Positions 32,944 through 34,536 of a stretch of 34,536 bases of DNA are shown here, one piece after another. The translations under genes and the position numbers were made by a program. Location: assembly GCA_902783125.1 (NCBI GenBank), contig CACZPS010000028.1:1-34536 (forward strand), written 5' to 3'. Origin of the DNA: an uncultured bacterium. Lineage in GTDB: Bacteria > Cyanobacteriota > Vampirovibrionia > Gastranaerophilales > Gastranaerophilaceae. Below the pieces are notes generated by a model. It was not told the DNA's origin. It worked only from the letters and a program-made list of their open reading frames with translations, and ran no database searches. The first letter of the stretch is position 1. Each line of letters begins with the position of its first letter.

Positions 32944-33429
32944 ATGAAACGTATTATTATTCATTGGACTGCAGGTACTGGCAGTCCTAATTCTGTTGAT
33001 AAACAACATTATCACTATTTGATTGACTCTAAAGGAAAAATCCATAATGGTATATTTACCCCCGAAGATAACTTGAATTGTTACGACGGTCGATATGCAG
33101 CACACACAGGCGGCGGAAATACTGGCTCAATCGGTGTCGCCATGTGCGGTATGTGCGGTTTTAAAGGGGCGGATAATGTTGGAAAATATCCGCTGACTCG
33201 GGTTCAGTGCGAAAGTATGTTTAAGTTCGTCGCTGAGTTGGCGAAAAAATATGCCATCGCTGTAACCTCTAACAATGTTATGACACATTATGAGTTTGGT
33301 TTAAAGAACCCTAAAACCTCATCAGCAGGAAAAATTGATATTATTCATTTACCCCCTTTCCCAGGGGTCCCTAAAGACAAAATCGGGGATTTTATCAGAA
33401 ATAAAATCAGATGGTATTTGGGGAAATAG
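32944..33429 (+). CDS. PGRP-type N-acetylmuramoyl-L-alanine amidase (endolysin-like)
   Basis: 161 residues; AAGGAG lies 8 bases before the ATG at 32944. Amidase_2/PGRP fold: first metal histidine His7 in IIIHWTAG, His54 in AAHTGGGNTGSIGVAMCG, and a C-terminal His115 (MTHYEFGL) followed by GKIDI (Asp132) in place of the Cys of T7 lysozyme, as in many phage amidases. It cleaves the bond between MurNAc and L-alanine in peptidoglycan. There is no signal peptide or holin neighbour, so release would need another path. It is probably the lysis enzyme of the virion module; a cell-wall remodelling role is possible. Confidence 0.85.
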   Translation: MKRIIIHWTAGTGSPNSVDKQHYHYLIDSKGKIHNGIFTPEDNLNCYDGRYAAHTGGGNTGSIGVAMCGMCGFKGADNVGKYPLTRVQCESMFKFVAELAKKYAIAVTSNNVMTHYEFGLKNPKTSSAGKIDIIHLPPFPGVPKDKIGDFIRNKIRWYLGK

Positions 33430-33458
33430 GTTTGGCGAAAAATTTGCTAGAGTAAATG

Positions 33459-33513
33459 GGTAAAATGTAGTTTGGTGCGTCTAAAGACAGCACCCTACTA
33501 TATATTATAATAT
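33459..33513. repeat. hairpin repeat, copy A
   Basis: It begins GGTAAAATGTA, then T-rich GGTGCGTC...GACAGCACC, forming a stem GGTGC/GCACC (33474-33478 with 33490-33494), and then CTACTAT. It aligns without gaps to copy B at 33667 over about 55 bases. It lies just downstream of the amidase gene. Confidence 0.7.
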
Positions 33514-33567
33514 AAAACCTCTCTTATTTTTCTAATATTTTACATTGTAAAATATTGAAAAATTTTT

Positions 33568-33604
33568 CTCTCCTAAAGGAGAGATTGGGCGGATAAATTT
33601 ATCC
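33568..33604. other. two adjoining palindromes in the gap after the amidase
   Basis: CTCTCC-TAAA-GGAGAG (33568-33583) is followed by a perfect 14-bp palindrome GGATAAATTTATCC (33591-33604). Either could be a protein-binding site or the residue of a terminator. No gene lies in 33430-33725. Confidence 0.45.
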
Positions 33605-33666
33605 CTTTCCCCATTTAACTCATCAACAGGCAAAGTTTTTTTTGTAAAAGTTTGCAGGAATAAAGT

Positions 33667-33721
33667 GGTAAAATGTATTTTGGTGCGTTGAAACGACGCA
33701 CCATACTATTACGATATTATA
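33667..33721. repeat. hairpin repeat, copy B
   Basis: Same layout as copy A, 208 bases further on, with a better stem: GGTGCGT (33682-33688) with ACGCACC (33696-33702). It ends five bases before the stop of the leftward gene at 33726 and may act as its terminator. Confidence 0.7.
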
Positions 33722-33725
33722 GGCA

Positions 33726-34046
33726 TTACAATAAGCAATATATAAAAAACATAGCGAGTAAACATAAATTAACAGTTGATATTATTGCTCCTAACAGCAA
33801 TACAATAGTGCATAAAATATGTTTAAGAAAAGCAAATGGTAATTTATATTCAAAGATTTGTTCTAAGCACCAAATAATCCCCGCGAAACAGTATATTGCA
33901 GTAATAAGCATATAAAGTAAATAAATTTCGTATCCAATTTTTTCTAATGCTAAAGCGATAAATGGATATAATGCAAAATAACCGTTCAATGCAAAAATGA
34001 TATAACTGATATTTTGATTAAATTTATTAAATTTATTTAAAAACAT
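33726..34046 (-). CDS. small four-helix membrane protein, uncharacterised
   Basis: 106 residues. Four hydrophobic segments at about 13-34, 42-62, 70-88 and 90-105, with few charges. The N-terminal Lys/Asn-rich stretch suggests an inside orientation. I do not recognise the family, and no clear Shine-Dalgarno sequence precedes the ATG. An overlapping rightward frame exists but has basic, non-coding-like content, so the leftward reading is preferred. Function unknown. Confidence 0.45.
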   Translation of the reverse strand: MFLNKFNKFNQNISYIIFALNGYFALYPFIALALEKIGYEIYLLYMLITAIYCFAGIIWCLEQIFEYKLPFAFLKHILCTIVLLLGAIISTVNLCLLAMFFIYCLL

Positions 34047-34088
34047 AGTAATAACATACTATAACAAAATAAATGAAAGGACAAAATT

Positions 34089-34112
34089 ATGACTAAACTT
34101 GCCACAAAATAG
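34089..34112 (+). other. very short SD-preceded ORF (7 codons) with hairpin
   Basis: GAAAGGAC lies six bases before ATG; the frame is MTKLATK-stop. The stop overlaps an imperfect stem (CCAC/GTGG, ACAAAA/TTTTGT). It looks like a leader peptide or the start of a decayed gene. Confidence 0.3.
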
Positions 34113-34176
34113 TGGTTTTGTTAAAAAAGTGTTACAAAATCAATGTAACAGCATAAAAATATTGGAGAATCCTGTA

Positions 34177-34233
34177 ATGTCAAAAATGCAGTCACTAAAA
34201 AATATTGTCATTACTGCTTTACATTTGTATTAA
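34177..34233 (+). CDS. possible 18-residue small protein
   Basis: TTGGAG lies at good distance from ATG at 34177. The peptide is MSKMQSLKNIVITALHLY, basic then hydrophobic, as in the first residues of a membrane or secreted protein. It may be the remnant of a longer gene broken by the stop at 34231, or a true small peptide. Support is limited to the ribosome site. Confidence 0.3.
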   Translation: MSKMQSLKNIVITALHLY

Positions 34234-34247
34234 TTATTTGGTATTAT
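34218..34247 (+). promoter_or_regulatory. promoter-like pair before the last gene
   Basis: TTTACA (34218-34223), 18 bases, TATTAT (34242-34247). The ATG at 34256 lies 8 bases beyond, so the transcript would be nearly leaderless. Confidence 0.4.
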
Positions 34248-34255
34248 GTAAAAGA

Positions 34256-34536
34256 ATGAAATTTGATATTTTAGTACGAAACATTTTGCTTTTTGTTAGT
34301 TTTGGGATTATTGTTCCAATTATATTTTTGTTTATCTATTTGTTATTTGGTGTATTTTATTCAAATCGACCAATTACGAGTATTCAAAAATATAAAAGTG
34401 TTTTAAGTAGCATAGAAAAACAATCTGAAATAATTCATTTCCCAAAGACAATTCCAAATGATGCAAAAGATGTAAAATTCTATTATTGGACATCAAGTAT
34501 GAATGGCTCTCTTTTGCTATTACAGTTTAAAATTAA
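34256..34536 (+). CDS. membrane-anchored protein of unknown function (cut by the window end)
   Basis: The first 93 codons are present. A membrane segment covers about residues 10-33 (ILLFVSFGIIVPIIFLFIYLLF) and is followed by an extracytoplasmic-type region: SIQKYKSVLSSIEKQSEIIHF, then FPKTIPNDAKDVKFYYWTSSMNGSLLLLQF. The pattern IPNDAK.V.FYY is seen in small lipoprotein-like domains of unknown role; I cannot name the family. No strong Shine-Dalgarno sequence. The 3' end lies outside the window. Confidence 0.6.
   Translation, partial: MKFDILVRNILLFVSFGIIVPIIFLFIYLLFGVFYSNRPITSIQKYKSVLSSIEKQSEIIHFPKTIPNDAKDVKFYYWTSSMNGSLLLLQFKI

Noticed and set aside
33673-33915. Rightward 80-codon frame at the right end
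   Set aside because: It overlaps repeat copy B and a leftward frame with four clear membrane segments, and has no ribosome site.

Overview
The window reads as the chromosome of an A+T-rich, Gram-negative bacterium. An outer-membrane TolC-family channel, an EmrA/HlyD-type adaptor, an MCE/MlaD lipid-transport protein and a secreted M48 peptidase all imply a second membrane. The LL-diaminopimelate aminotransferase-like enzyme, the low GC and several lineage-type small proteins of unknown function would fit a gut Melainabacteria/Gastranaerophilales-like organism. That placement is inference, because no rRNA gene is present.

Layout. 0.3-2.6 kb: two candidate effector-type proteins, one with the Thr-Cys-His spacing of CheD/CNF-fold deamidases and one with YD-like repeats plus a calpain/papain-like cysteine peptidase domain. 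2.7-5.7 kb: a leftward three-gene unit ending in prmC, then a class I aminotransferase with a good promoter. 5.9-9.0 kb: a tolC-like gene divergent from a marR-mfp pair, with a palindromic operator candidate between them; no inner-membrane permease is present. 9.2-11.0 kb: rimP-nusA, closed by a terminator, with no ylxR/infB after it. 11.1-16.2 kb: two small membrane proteins, a 334-bp element with perfect 20-bp inverted ends, deoB, upp-mlaD, and three broken genes. Two of these (LysM-containing and RTX-like) are each interrupted by one homopolymer frameshift; the third is a fragment of an XRE regulator. 16.4-24.6 kb: an XRE regulator, an SDR reductase, ilvE-dnaE, a lineage-type membrane protein and an M48 metalloprotease.

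24.8-33.4 kb is the most interesting part. It is a compact rightward virion-structural operon: scaffold-like, HK97-type major capsid, decoration-like, small protein, head-tail adaptor, stopper/tail-hub-like and a probable ejection or minor virion protein. An RTX-like adhesin/effector gene on the opposite strand and a PGRP-type amidase follow. Portal, terminase, integrase, replication and tail-fibre genes are absent from the window, and the place where a portal would normally stand holds a divergent chromosomal M48 peptidase gene. This suggests a domesticated capsid locus (gene-transfer-agent-like or satellite-like) or one module of a split prophage. Hairpins sit in nearly every gap of this operon.

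The last kilobase holds two copies of a hairpin repeat, a small membrane protein gene, very short SD-preceded ORFs and the start of a membrane-anchored protein cut by the window end. Several small repeat families recur between genes across the window. Several rightward or leftward genes (mlaD, the XRE gene, the SDR gene, the last gene) have a -10-like box only 6-15 bases before the start codon, which suggests leaderless transcripts.
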